Shown one piece after another: positions 34,571 to 44,410 of a stretch of 64,000 nucleotides of DNA; within the stretch, counting starts at the first letter, position 1, and each line of letters begins with the position of its first letter. This DNA comes from Zantedeschia hybrid cultivar (taxonomy: Eukaryota > Streptophyta > Magnoliopsida > Alismatales > Araceae), in the NCBI GenBank assembly GCA_030544215.1, contig JARZZO010000003.1, positions 24,437,879 to 24,501,878 on the forward strand. Direction: 5' to 3'. A program made the position numbers and the translations under genes. The notes under the pieces are model-generated. The model did not search any database, was not told where the DNA came from, and saw only the letters and a program-made list of their open reading frames with translations.

Positions 34571-34929
34571 TTGAATCGCGTCGACCGAGGTCGACGCCAT
34601 TCAAGCCCCTCAGACAGGTTCAGTTAAACGTCAGATTATTGCTTAAAACGCGTCCACCGTTGAAGTCGCCTTTTAAAACGCGTCTGGGTGTCCCGACGCC
34701 TTTCAACCCAGAAAACCCGATTTGCAGAACCCTTAAACGGGGGCATTTCTTGCCTAAATGGCGTCATGATGGCCCGACGTCCTTCTGAAAGGCGTCGTCC
34801 ATCCATGACGTCATTTAGCACAGAACCCCTAACTCAGGAAACCTCACACAGGGAGGTTTCTGCGCTAAAACGCGTCGTGCTGACCGGACGTCTTTCGGAA
34901 AAGCGTCGACCCAGCCCGACGCCATTTAG
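34571..34929. repeat. 34-bp dyad cluster, 7 units (solo LTR 1, upstream array)
   Basis: One single unit at 34571-34604 and three doublets, 34643-34706, 34754-34818 and 34865-34929. Members of each doublet overlap by 3-4 bp. Positions correspond to the arrays at 41418-41784 and 60246-60723. Confidence 0.82.
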
Positions 34930-35471
34930 CGCCAGAAACCAGGTTTCCTGGTTCGACCCGAGGGCTTCACCCTTGAACCCCGGGCACCCCGAAAATCCCA
35001 AAATCAAAGGGGGAAGGAGAGAAGCTCAACCACACAATCATGCTACGAATCCACGATCAAAAACACCGTTATTCCCTCAAGGAAACCCCCTAAACATGCT
35101 CAATCTAGCCCCACACACGCCACATCACGCCGAAAGCAACGAGCACACATGCAAGGTTTCGTCCCCCTACAGGTTCTTGAAATCCTCCAAGCTCCTCGCC
35201 GCCGACCCGTCTCGCCCCACGCCGCCGCCGGTATCCTCGAGGACGTCGCCACTCCGCCGGGACGTCGGTCGCCGTCTGGAGAAGGGAACGCCGCGAGGAA
35301 GGTGGTGGAGGTAGAGGTGAGAGGTAGGGAAGCTATGGAGTAGTTGGAGGAAGAAGATGAGGGAGGGAAGGGAGGAAGGAGGGCGGAGAGAGCGGAGAGG
35401 GCGAAGAGAGAGAGTGGAGAGGCGAAAGTGAGGGAAAGAAGGGGAGGCTCGCGGGGTCAACCAGAATTCCC

Positions 35472-35808
35472 CTAAAACGCGTCGATCGAGGCAGACGCCA
35501 TTCAGTCTGACAGGACGGCCGTACCGACACCGGTCTGAAACGCGTCGCCCACCACGGACGCCGTTCAGATGACAAGACAGGCCGTACTGACAACGCTCTG
35601 GCGTCGCACCCTGACACCGCAGGTGTCGCAGTCTGAAACGCGTCGACCGAGGTGGACGCCGTTCAGACAAATCTGACAGGGGCCGTACTCTCGCGGCCCG
35701 AAACCCGCCCACGTGGCGCACACGTGCCACAACAACCAGCAGACCTAAATGGCGTCCACACACCCTGACGCCTTTTGAAAGGCGTCGAGCACTGTTGACG
35801 CCATTCAG
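35472..35808. repeat. 34-bp dyad cluster, 5 units (solo LTR 1, downstream array)
   Basis: Singles at 35472, 35535 and 35633 and a doublet at 35745-35808. Counterparts lie at 42359-42630 and 61274-61587. Confidence 0.82.
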
Positions 35809-35941
35809 CAAGAAATCTCAGGACCCCTCCAGGGTCCAAACCAGGGGATCCGACCCGAACCCGACCCGAAATCTCAGTCATTACAAAGTTAATCAATTGA
35901 ATTGATTTTAACTCAAAATTTCAGTTAAAATATGAAGAAAC

Positions 35942-36239
35942 TTAAAAGACGTCGACTTGTCTGGACGCCATTTAGAGTTTATTCTTATTTTAACGTTTAA
36001 ATTTGAATTTTAATCAATTGATTAATTAGCTAAACGGCGTCTGTGAGAGTTGACGCGTTTTAGGTTTCCTAAGCTATTTCTACTTCTCTTCCAGATGTTT
36101 ATCCTTATCTTAATTAGTTTAAAAGACGTCTATACATGTAGACGCGTTTTAGCTAATACAGATAAAGATAAGTTTTTCCGGATGTTTATCCTGATCTTAA
36201 TTAATCTGAAAGGCGTCAGCGTTACTGGACGCGTTTTAG
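35942..36239. repeat. 34-bp dyad cluster, 4 units (G 5' LTR U3)
   Basis: Units at 35942-35975, 36030-36063, 36119-36152 and 36206-36239, centre spacing 87-89 bp, ending about 100 bp upstream of the TATA box. The second LTR repeats the pattern. Confidence 0.85.
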
Positions 36240-36339
36240 ATAATTACAAATAAAGATGAATTAATCTGTATTTATCTGTTGATTAAGATGTATAAATCCC
36301 AAGTTTTTTCCATGTAAATCCGCGGACGCAGAAGAGGTC

Positions 36340-36347
36340 TATAAATA
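36340..36347 (+). promoter_or_regulatory. TATA box of G 5' LTR
   Basis: TATAAATA in GGTCTATAAATACCTTAC, preceded by the dyad array. Same sequence at 58317-58324 in the second LTR. Marks the U3/R side of the LTR. Confidence 0.7.
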
Positions 36348-37082
36348 CCTTACATCTTGAAGAGTTAAAAAAGGTTAAGCGTTGATTATCATTGAGCAAT
36401 AGCTAGTTGAAGATCGAAGCAACAACGTCGGAACGCCGAAGCGCTGCCATTTCCAGAGGTCGGCGTCCTTTCAAGATTCTTCATCCATTCAAGAATTCAA
36501 CCATTGGGCATAAGTCTTTATTTTTCTGCATTCATTTCATTTAGTTCTACATTCTTCATCATTCACTCCATGCAACACACATCACATTCATTCTTTTCAA
36601 AACCTATTTGATTAAGGAGTTTCAAAAGCCACACAACAAGTAAATTTGCTGTTTAATTGCATGTTTAACATCATGATTAGAATAGATACTATGTTTGCTT
36701 AAAGTTCTCATCATTGTTTTCTTCATTTCTTTTCTTTCTATTTCTGCTGCACTCAACAAAAAGAGAATCAAAAGGGGTAAATCAAGCACAAAGTCACAAG
36801 AATTTCTAGACGATCCTCAAATCCTCAACTTCAAATTCAACAGCAAGAACAAAGAACGAGAAGGACTCTCTTTCTTCAGCCGGCTGAAGGAGGGGAATCA
36901 AGAGCTTAACATCTTCCGCATTCAAACAGGTAGGCGATCAAAACTTTCTTTTGGAACTTTTAAGTCAAAAGTTTCTGGCGATCACTTCACGTAGTTTCTA
37001 TTTTTAATAGGTTTATTTTGCACTAAACAATATAGATTTTTCATGTTAATCACAGTATCATTTTAAGCACTCACAGCTTTTT

Positions 37083-37100
37083 TGGCGATCACGGTGGGAC
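37083..37100 (+). promoter_or_regulatory. primer binding site of copy G
   Basis: TGGCGATCACGGTGGGAC follows the LTR end after a short T run. It resembles the TGGCGAC... class of PBS in Tat elements, usually matched to tRNA-Arg, with mismatches. Conserved at 59059-59076. Confidence 0.6.
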
Positions 37101-37464
37101 TTGGTCTCGCCATCTTTTAATTCTTTTGTTCTTGCTATCATCAACCAAGCACCCACGGTGCACCACTTGTGTCTCTCGACACGTCCTCACCAATTGGTGA
37201 GTGTTTTAGTTTAGTTAATTTCCCTCGTGCACCACGTGCACACCCCTGTGGCAAGATCTTGCCCTCCCCGTTGATTAATTGAAAAAGCTGTTTCTGTGAT
37301 GAAAATGCTGTGTGATTGATTGGCATCTTGGTTGTTTAGTTAGTAAAATCATCATGTTAAAATCTGGAACTAAAAAAATCTGCATGAGTTGATTATTTAC
37401 TGCTTTTATCCTGTTTGAGGAGGATTCAACCCGGAAAATCTTCCTGCAAAACTGTTTCTGCGAC

Positions 37465-37616
37465 TTGAAAAGCATCTAGGAGCACTGACGCGTTTTAAAC
37501 CGCGTCAATACAACTAGACGCCTTTTAGTCATTTCCTCTCTGCTGTCTGCATCTGAGTTTCTGCGAAAAAAATAAGATTTTGTTTGAATAACATCGACTA
37601 TACTCGACGCGATTCA
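37465..37616. repeat. 34-bp dyad cluster, 3 units (G leader)
   Basis: Doublet 37465-37528 sharing TTAA, and a single at 37583-37616. Counterparts are 61978-62129 in unit H and 8482-8636 inverted in copy A. Confidence 0.8.
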
Positions 37617-37891
37617 GACAGTTTCTTAGTTAATTTTCAGTTCCCAGATTTTTGTGACTTGTGTGCTACTACCCATTATTATTAAGCATTCGAGGCCATC
37701 CAGGCCATAGGACATACACACTGAGGCGAATACCCTCCTTTTCTTAGGAACACCTTACTTGACGTCAGCAACTCTCTCTGATTGGGTTGGTCCCTTGATC
37801 AGACTAGAGAAGTTGACATTAAGACCTCCATAAGTCCCCAAAATCAAGGTACTCCTCCTTGATCATCGGGCTGGTTGTTCCAGTTGAAGTC

Positions 37892-39106
37892 TGATAAAGT
37901 GTTAAATTGATCATTTAAGGGCAACCATATGCATCATACTCATGTTTTTATCTGCAAAATAGCATGAAATGATAGATAATTGTGTAACAAGTCCAACGGT
38001 ACCAATTTCATCAAATTCTGACTTAAAAACATCGTCATTTCATGTGATCAAAGGAGTGTAGCGCATTTGTGGTTTTTCGACAAAACCGAGACGAAATGAA
38101 TAAATATGATGATATTTTTATGATAATGCGCTAAATTATATTTATTTGATGTGAACAGGACACGTCGATAATGCAGTGCAGCTGGAGGAGTTTCCGAAAA
38201 TTTGGGGGAGGTCTAGTGTGCGGATTTCAACTAAAATAGGGGTAAAAATACAATTTGATTCCTTCCTTCGCTGGAGTTTCCCAAAACCCACACTTTCCTT
38301 CCGTCTCTCCAATTTCCTAAACACATCCCTTCCTCTATTTTAAAAATCCTCTCTCTCTCTCTCTCGTTTTAGAAATTCGAATCCTAATTCTTCTCCAGTT
38401 TCCTTTTCCTCTCTTTCCTTTCCCAATTCAGACTCTCTCTTCCTCTTTCCGTTTTGTTTTCCAACTTCTCCCTTTCCAAAAACTCTCCCACACGCTCTCT
38501 CTCTCTCTCTTCTTCTCTCCCATATATTCCGAGCTCCTCCTTCTCCTCCGTAACTTTTCTCTCCCACAGCTTCTCCTCTCCTCTTTCTCTTCCTCTCCAG
38601 ATTCGCAGCCCTCTCCTTCTCCACTCTCCGCAGCCCTCTCCTCTTCTTTTCCAAACCTTTCTCTCCCACAGCTGCTCTCCCCCTCTCTCTCCCGGCAGTC
38701 GGTTCTTCCTCCCTTTCTCTTCTCTTCCTCTCTCCCGTATTCTCTCTTAGTTTGTTTTCACAGCATCCGTCCCCCTTCCTCTATTCTCTCCTTCTTCACA
38801 TCTCTTTCTCGCCCACGCTCTTCCTCGGATCTCCAGCTGCTCCACGCGTTCTGGCAGCACCAACCAAGCTCCACGCGTTCTGGCAGCACCAGCAAGGTTC
38901 TCAACCTCCTCCAGCTGTCAGCGTTCACGGCAGCTCCTCCCAGCAGCAACCGTCTACTCCATGCATGCACGCCTGCATGCACGGCCAGCAGCAACTCCTG
39001 TGCAGCCCCTCCAGCACGTAGCTGCCATCCAGCGCGACTCAAGCAACACCCCCACGTTCCAAGCTGCTCCCACACGCTGCACTTGAAGCTGAACCAGCAC
39101 CCTCCA
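37892..39106. mobile_element. 1.2-kb insert in G leader (probable solo LTR)
   Basis: Units H and A lack this segment: their leader reads straight through GAAGTC into the next block. The insert has TG...CA ends (TGATAAAGTG, CCCTCCA) and 4-bp flanks AGTC/CGTC, possibly a mutated duplication. Inside are an AT-rich half and a long pyrimidine-rich half (38340-38720). No protein domain seen; open stretches there follow the CT repeats. Confidence 0.6.
38345..38720. repeat. pyrimidine-rich low-complexity tract
   Basis: CT/TCC repeats through most of this stretch of the leader insert, including CTCTCTCTCTCTCTC near 38349. Confidence 0.8.
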
Positions 39107-39323
39107 CGTCCCGGTTAGATTCCATAAAGCGTTGTGAGAGAAAGTCGTAGAGAATAAGGGTGGATATTGAACTGAAACTAGGATCCTTCTCCTGAGCGAA
39201 TTTGTGGTTTAATTAAATCCAAATAACTCAACAAGGAATCTCAAAATCACGTTAAGCATCCACTTGATTGATTAATCTCTGTGCAACTTGTTTGTCAAAT
39301 CTTTGAAAAAAGAATCTAACATC

Positions 39324-40374
39324 ATGCTGCTGCGATCAGGCAGGGACTTGAGTATGGCTCAAGACGCCATCATCAATTACGAGGGAGATGCTAATGCCCC
39401 TCGCGATTCGGACTACAACTATGAGAACGGGAGAGATGCTGATGTCTCCTGTAATTCTGTCCCCATTCCCTATCGACAAGATGGGAATGTCCAGACACCT
39501 CTCTTTCATCCCCATGATCGATACCCTGATCTTCCCCCACATGAATATGCGATTCCTAATCCCAATCTTGAGGGGGACATGAATCAGAATGATCCCTCAT
39601 CCTCTGATCCTTCGGATCTCGTCAACACTTTGGGAGTTCTTGCCTCCCGACTGGACCCTCAGCAGTTCGAGGCGATCCAGTCTATTCTGAAGGGGAAGGC
39701 ACCCACGCAGCCTGCTGAGCCGAACCCTGTGGCTCCCCCTATTGTTACTCAACAACCTCCTCTTCATCCTCCTTACATCCATTAGGCCATGGAAGGCCTC
39801 CATATTACTTCTCGGCCAGCTGGGCCGCAGCTTTCATCCTCTAGGCAACCGGCTAGACCGCAAACGCCTGCTTATCAAAATGCCCTCGGGCATGGCGGAA
39901 GCTCTGCCGGACCTCCCCTTTATTGTCCCCCCTGTCCAACGTACTCTAAGCAGCAGGCCTATCAAGTACCTCCACCTCCTCCTCCCCCCCAGGCAGATCT
40001 GACCACGCAAGCGTTGCTGGCCAAGATGGAGCGCATGGATGAGCAGTTTAACAACCTCCAGAAGATGATGGGGGTCAAAGCTGCGCCAGAGATCAATTTG
40101 CCTAGCCTGCCGGTATTCCACCTACCACCCTCTGAGATGCCAGTGTACCGGAAGTACAACGGTATTGGTAACCCCTTCACACACCTGAAGGAGTTTATGT
40201 ACGAATCGTCTTTCTGGCAGAACGACAAGAGGTCGTTGGCCTTTTTATTTAGGAGATCTCTAGAGGGACCAGCCCTCGAGTGGTTCTTTTCCTTGGAACC
40301 CTCCGAGGTAGAGGACTACGGTATCGTCTCTCGTAAATTCATTCAACGATACCAAGACAGAGTTGCACCCTCCT
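39324..40374 (+). pseudogene. gag of copy G, N-terminal part
   Basis: Starts MLLRSGRDLSMAQDAI, the same start as copies A and H. A TAG at 39783-39785 interrupts the frame after PPYIH; copies A and H have CAG (Gln). The frame then continues with MEGLHITSRPAGPQLSS, PVFHLPPSEMPVYRKYNG, EGPALEWFFSLEP and KFIQRYQDRVAPS, where solo LTR 2 cuts it. The shift of frame across the insert (2349 bp plus 5-bp duplication) fits the frame in which gag resumes. Confidence 0.9.
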
Positions 40375-41417
40375 TGTAACGACCCGCCACCCTATAATCA
40401 GGGATCCGATTACTAAATGGGTACCGAATCATTAATTTGGAACCAAACCAGGATCTAGTAAGTCTGGGAAATAAATAATAAACTAAGCTAAACATTCACA
40501 TCGCATTGAATTGAAATGAAAGTGCAGGAATTAAAATTATTACAATGCGACTCGATACAACAAATAATTACATACTCCAACTGAAAGAAATAATTAAACA
40601 TACAGGCCGGAAATAAATAACAACTACATCGGGGCATACCCCGGAACAACCGCTGAAGGCGCTCAACACACGGCCGCACACGCCGCTCTAAGTCTGCTGG
40701 GAGTCCTCACCTGAAAACCGCAGGGGTGAGTCTCAAGACAAGACTCAGTAGGGATCCTTCGATCCCCACTGCCCACGCACACACCCACAAGTGCAAAATA
40801 CAGCTAACGGTAAAACAACAAGCACAGTAGTAGGTACAATTCCTAATTCTCAACGTGAAATCACATGCAGTCGAAGTGTATTAAACATGTATATTTCTAA
40901 ACTAACCGACAAGGGAACCTACAACTGCCGCCTCGATAGAACACGCCAACCACACAAACAACGGTGGGAAAAAACCTCGACCCGCTGAGACCAAGCAGTA
41001 ACCCCTCGGATAGCACTCTAGCTACTCCGGCCCAACTGGCTCAGGTGGTTACTCCTTCCCTCAGCACGAGTGACTCTCCGAATGTACCACTCCGACACCG
41101 GTACTAGCTGACCCCGGGGTTCACCAGGTGACCCTTTCTCACTAGGCGTCACCCCGCCCACGCCCCCACCGGCGGTGTGCTCACGCCCCCACCAGCACTG
41201 GGTGATAAAGCGCTACAATGTCACTCTAGGTGCACAGTAACATAAAACCCAGCACAGTACGATCCGGTCACGTGAAAAGTCCGCGATCGCATAACACACA
41301 CAATAGTACCACCCGGTCATGCAGAATCCATCTCTACTGCGTACACCAAAACATGCACTAACCATCTATCTAGCAGTATGAACACATTTTACTGGCATGA
41401 ATTAGTGACGTTCTGTC

Positions 41418-41784
41418 TTGAATCACGTCGCCCAAGGCCGACGCCATTCAAGCTCCATGTACTGGTTTATGTAAAACACTGTCTTCAGAATCAGGCCTTG
41501 AAAGGCGTCGACACCAGTGGTCGCCTTTTGAAAGGCGTCGACATCCTCAGACGCCATTTAGCACAGAAAACCAGGAATTCCAAAGGCCTTACTCAGGGGA
41601 TTTCTGCCTTAAAAGGCGTCATGGCTACCCGACGCTATTCAAAAACGCGTCGCCCACCCATGACGTCTTTTAGTCCCAGAATCTCCGAACTAGCAGACTC
41701 TCAGTCAGGCGATTCCTGTCTAAAAGGCGTCGTGATGGCCCGACGCCCTTCAAAAAGGCGTCGTCCATGCACGACGTCTTTCAA
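41418..41784. repeat. 34-bp dyad cluster, 7 units (solo LTR 2, upstream array)
   Basis: Single at 41418-41451; doublets 41498-41561, 41609-41673 and 41720-41784. Spacer sequences match those at the same array positions in LTR 3. Confidence 0.82.
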
Positions 41785-41986
41785 CCCCAGGAACCAGAGT
41801 CTGTCATGAGCCCGAGGGCTCCCTTTTCAACCCAAACAACCCCAAAATCACCCAAAAACGGAGGGGAAAGAGGAGCAATTCAATCAACAGGAAATCACAT
41901 CGTGAAAATCCCCCATATCAACAAGAAGAATTCCTAAACATGCTTGTTCTACCCCCCAAAACCAAAGATCCATAACATGCTTAAAC

Positions 41987-42006
41987 GGGGGGGGGGGGGG
42001 GGGGGG
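41987..42006 (+). repeat. G20 homopolymer
   Basis: Twenty consecutive G residues inside solo LTR 2. The equivalent places in LTRs 1 and 3 lack it. Confidence 0.85.
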
Positions 42007-42358
42007 AAGCATGGTTTGAGCACAATACTATGGGAATCGTCACCCTACCGGATACTTGAACGCCTTCGAGCTTCAAGCCGTCCACCCGTCTCACCCCACG
42101 CCGCCGCCGGTACCACCATGGTCGTCCTTACTCCACCGTGACGTCGGCCGCCGTCCGGAGAGTAGAACGCCACAGTGGAAGTGGAGGTGGTAGTGGTAGG
42201 AGCTAGGTAGAGGATGGAGTGGAGGGAGAGATGAAACGGTGGGAGGAAAAGAGGGAGGAGGAGGGATCGCCGCCGAGTTCGCCGGAGGGGAAGGAGAGAA
42301 AGAGAGAAGGAGAAAATGAGGGAAAGAAGGAGGGCTCGCGGGGTTAACCAGAGACTAG

Positions 42359-42630
42359 CTAAAACGCGTCGACATCCACGGACGTCTATCAGGTGACGCG
42401 ACGGCCGCTCTGACAAGACTCTGAAACGCGTTGTCCTACACAGACGCCGTTCAGAACACTTGTCAGGGCCGTACTCTGACACACCCAGAGTCGCAGTATG
42501 AAAGGCGTCGTCCCACGCGGACGCCGTTCAGACGACGCGACAGGGCCGTACTCTCGCGGCCCGAAGCCAGCCTACGTGGCACCCACGTGGCAGGACCTAA
42601 AACGCGTCTGCAACGGCGGACGCCGTTCAA
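42359..42630. repeat. 34-bp dyad cluster, 4 units (solo LTR 2, downstream array)
   Basis: Units at 42359-42392, 42421-42454, 42498-42531 and 42597-42630. The last is a single here but a doublet in LTRs 1 and 3. Confidence 0.82.
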
Positions 42631-42723
42631 ACCGCCCCTCGCGGGCTCGACGCGAAACATCACAGAGCCCAGAACTACAGGGTCCGACCCCGAAAATCGG
42701 ATCCGAAAGTCTCGATCCTTACA

Positions 42724-43582
42724 CTCCTTGTCCATCACTGACCTCATAGCAGAAAAGATGAAACCTGATGAGGAGTTTGTCAGTTTTGCTGACAGGTGGC
42801 GGGGCCTGGCCGAAAAGGTGAAGGATCACTTGTCCGAATCTGAGCAAGTGAAGATGTTAATTTCCAACGCCACGCCCCAGTTCAAGCTAGTCCTCTCCTT
42901 GAACAATCTGACCAACATGGCAGAGCTCTATGAAAGAGCACGGTATTGCCAGAATGCCTTCAAGGATGCTACGTTTTCCAGCGTCTTTGATCCTCATAGA
43001 CCTAGCAGGCCTCCACCTTGGAAGTCTGCAGTGCCAAACTCTCCCAGCACAGGTCCGACTACTGAGGGCACGCTCTCTCACGAGCAAGTTAGTAGCATGA
43101 ATAATAATTCGCCCCAGTTCGTGAGGAACCAGCAGCAGTACCAGAGGCCACCGCAGCCAAACCAGCAGGGGTACAGGCAGCAGCAGAACCCCCATTATCA
43201 GCAACAGTATCAGCGGCCCCAGCAGCCGAACCAGAACCAGCAACAACAACAGCTACAGCAGCCGCCGCAACGGCAACAACAGTACCAGCAACCCCAACAA
43301 CAACAATATCAGCAACAACAGCAATATCAGCCGCGCGCACCGCCGGCATACCATAATGTCCCTCCTCCTGCTGACTATAATCAGCAGAGAAGACCTCCAG
43401 GCCCTAAAAGGGCAGAATACCCGGCCCTCCCAGAATCCTTGGCAGATATCTTCAGTGCTCTAATGGCAGCTAATGCCTTAGTTTTGCCAAGGAAAAAGGC
43501 CGTCTGGCCTCAAAATGCCGACACGTCCAGGTATTGCTACTTCCATAGGCAACCTGGGCATACCATTGACACCTGCTTCTAG
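42724..43582 (+). pseudogene. gag of copy G, C-terminal part
   Basis: Gag resumes with SLSITDLIAEKMKPDEEF, FADRWRGLAEKVKDHLSE and MAELYERARYCQNAFKDA, then a long Gln/Pro/Tyr-rich tract and the knuckle RYCYFHRQPGHTIDTCF (C-x2-H-x4-H-x4-C). A TAG at 43580-43582 replaces the Gln seen in copy A; the frame continues beyond it. Confidence 0.88.
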
Positions 43583-44410
43583 TTTAGAGATTATATTCAT
43601 GATCTCAATGAGCAGGGCGGCATAGACTGGGAGGAGATGAAAAAGTATATATCAGCCCTGAAGGCGAGAAGACCACAACAGCAGCAGCAGCAGCAGCAAG
43701 CGAGGCTACCAGCACAAGCAGCACCACCACCCAACATGGGCATAGTGCAGAATCCACTCCCAGAGCACCAGAACCAAAACCAAGTTGCCCCTATCTTGAT
43801 AAGCAGCCAGTCTGAGGCTATCCGTGGGCAACAGTGGAGAATAGAGGACTCTTCCTCTCTTTATTCGACGGGTCATATTCCAAGTACCGCAGAACGACCA
43901 CCACGCCGCACCATCCACATACCTAGGCCACAACCCATTACCATCACCCCTCTACCGACACCCACATATCACTCACCCGCACCCAATAACCCATTACCAC
44001 CACCCGCCTTCCTTAAGCCCATTACACCCCACACTCCTACGCCTCCATCATATAACCCACCTCAAACCAACTACGCGCTCCTCCTACCATCCAGACCGCT
44101 ATTACGCGTACCATTTCCTACTTCACCCGCTACCACTACCACCCACCCAGACACCATCCAACCTTCCAGACCACTATTACGCGTACCATTCCCCACTTCA
44201 CCAACCACTTACCCATCCACCATCCAACCCTCTAGGCCTTTAATCTGCACCTCGCCATCACCATCTAACCCTACGCCATCACCTACATACCAGCCCTCTA
44301 CATCATCCGCACCATCCAACCCGGCGGTACTCAAGGTGTCACCCGGATCCTCCACGGTTGAGGAACATGCGCTCCGAAGTGGAAGGATTTTCAACAAAGT
44401 CTTTCTTTAG
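43583..44410 (+). pseudogene. gag-protease linker of copy G
   Basis: Same frame as gag. EEMKKYISALKARRPQ, a poly-Gln run, then a Pro/Thr/Ser-rich linker containing three repeats of the type PSRPLLRVPFPTS, each 22-26 residues. It ends at TAG 44408-44410, where copy A has Gln (FNKVLPQSTV). It is a flexible spacer; no enzyme motif. Confidence 0.82.

Larger units (their letters stand above)
33141..35885 (+). mobile_element. solo LTR 1 of the TGTAACGACC family (2745 bp)
   Basis: Termini TGTAACGACCCGCC and GTCATTACA, flanked by a perfect 5-bp duplication AAGTT (33136-33140 and 35886-35890). The uninterrupted site is present at 57850 (TTTAAGTTAATC). TG...CA ends, 5-bp TSD and no internal coding region make a solo LTR the best reading. 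The TGTAACGACC start is common among plant Ty3/gypsy LTRs, so a chromovirus such as Tekay is possible but unproven. Its middle (33800-34330) differs from LTRs 2 and 3. Confidence 0.85.
33003..37075 (+). repeat. 5' LTR of copy G (interrupted)
   Basis: Begins TGTAGACACGCTAATTTTGA and ends TTTTAAGCACTCACA, 7 nt before the PBS at 37083. The U3 holds four phased dyad units and a TATAAATA box. A foreign LTR sits at 33141-35885, flanked by the duplication AAGTT; the unbroken sequence is seen at 57730-59051. Confidence 0.9.
37101..39323 (+). other. 5' leader of copy G
   Basis: Untranslated leader with three perfect palindromic blocks just after the PBS: TCACCAATTGGTGA (37187-37200), paired GTGCAC motifs (37227-37241) and GGCAAGATCTTGCC (37250-37263). 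Three 34-bp dyads follow. It is interrupted by the insert 37892-39106. Gag starts at 39324. Confidence 0.75.
40375..42723 (+). mobile_element. solo LTR 2 of the TGTAACGACC family (2349 bp)
   Basis: TGTAACGACCCGCC...GATCCTTACA with the perfect duplication CTCCT (40370-40374 and 42724-42728). The empty site is seen in unit H near 63660 (CCCTCCTTGTCC). It splits gag. The middle shares blocks with solo LTR 3 (CTACTCCGGCCCAACTGGCT) that are altered in LTR 1. Confidence 0.88.

Noticed and set aside
34571..34604. loxP-like recombinase site (34 bp, inverted arms)
   Set aside because: The total length matches by chance: arms are 12 bp and the spacer 10 bp instead of 13 and 8. No tyrosine or serine recombinase is present, and units are too variable and too many.
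34571..35808. CRISPR-like array (regular repeats with variable inner sequence)
   Set aside because: The repeats are degenerate dyads within a plant LTR, the variable part is inside the repeat, spacing is uneven, and there are no cas genes. Sister LTRs share the same spacers.
35167..35811. 214-codon open frame on the minus strand in solo LTR 1
   Set aside because: GC-rich sequence gives long chance frames; it is not kept in solo LTRs 2 and 3 and has no domain.
38454..39021. two adjacent Ser/Leu-rich frames in the leader insert
   Set aside because: Products of the CT-rich low-complexity tract; no conserved motif.
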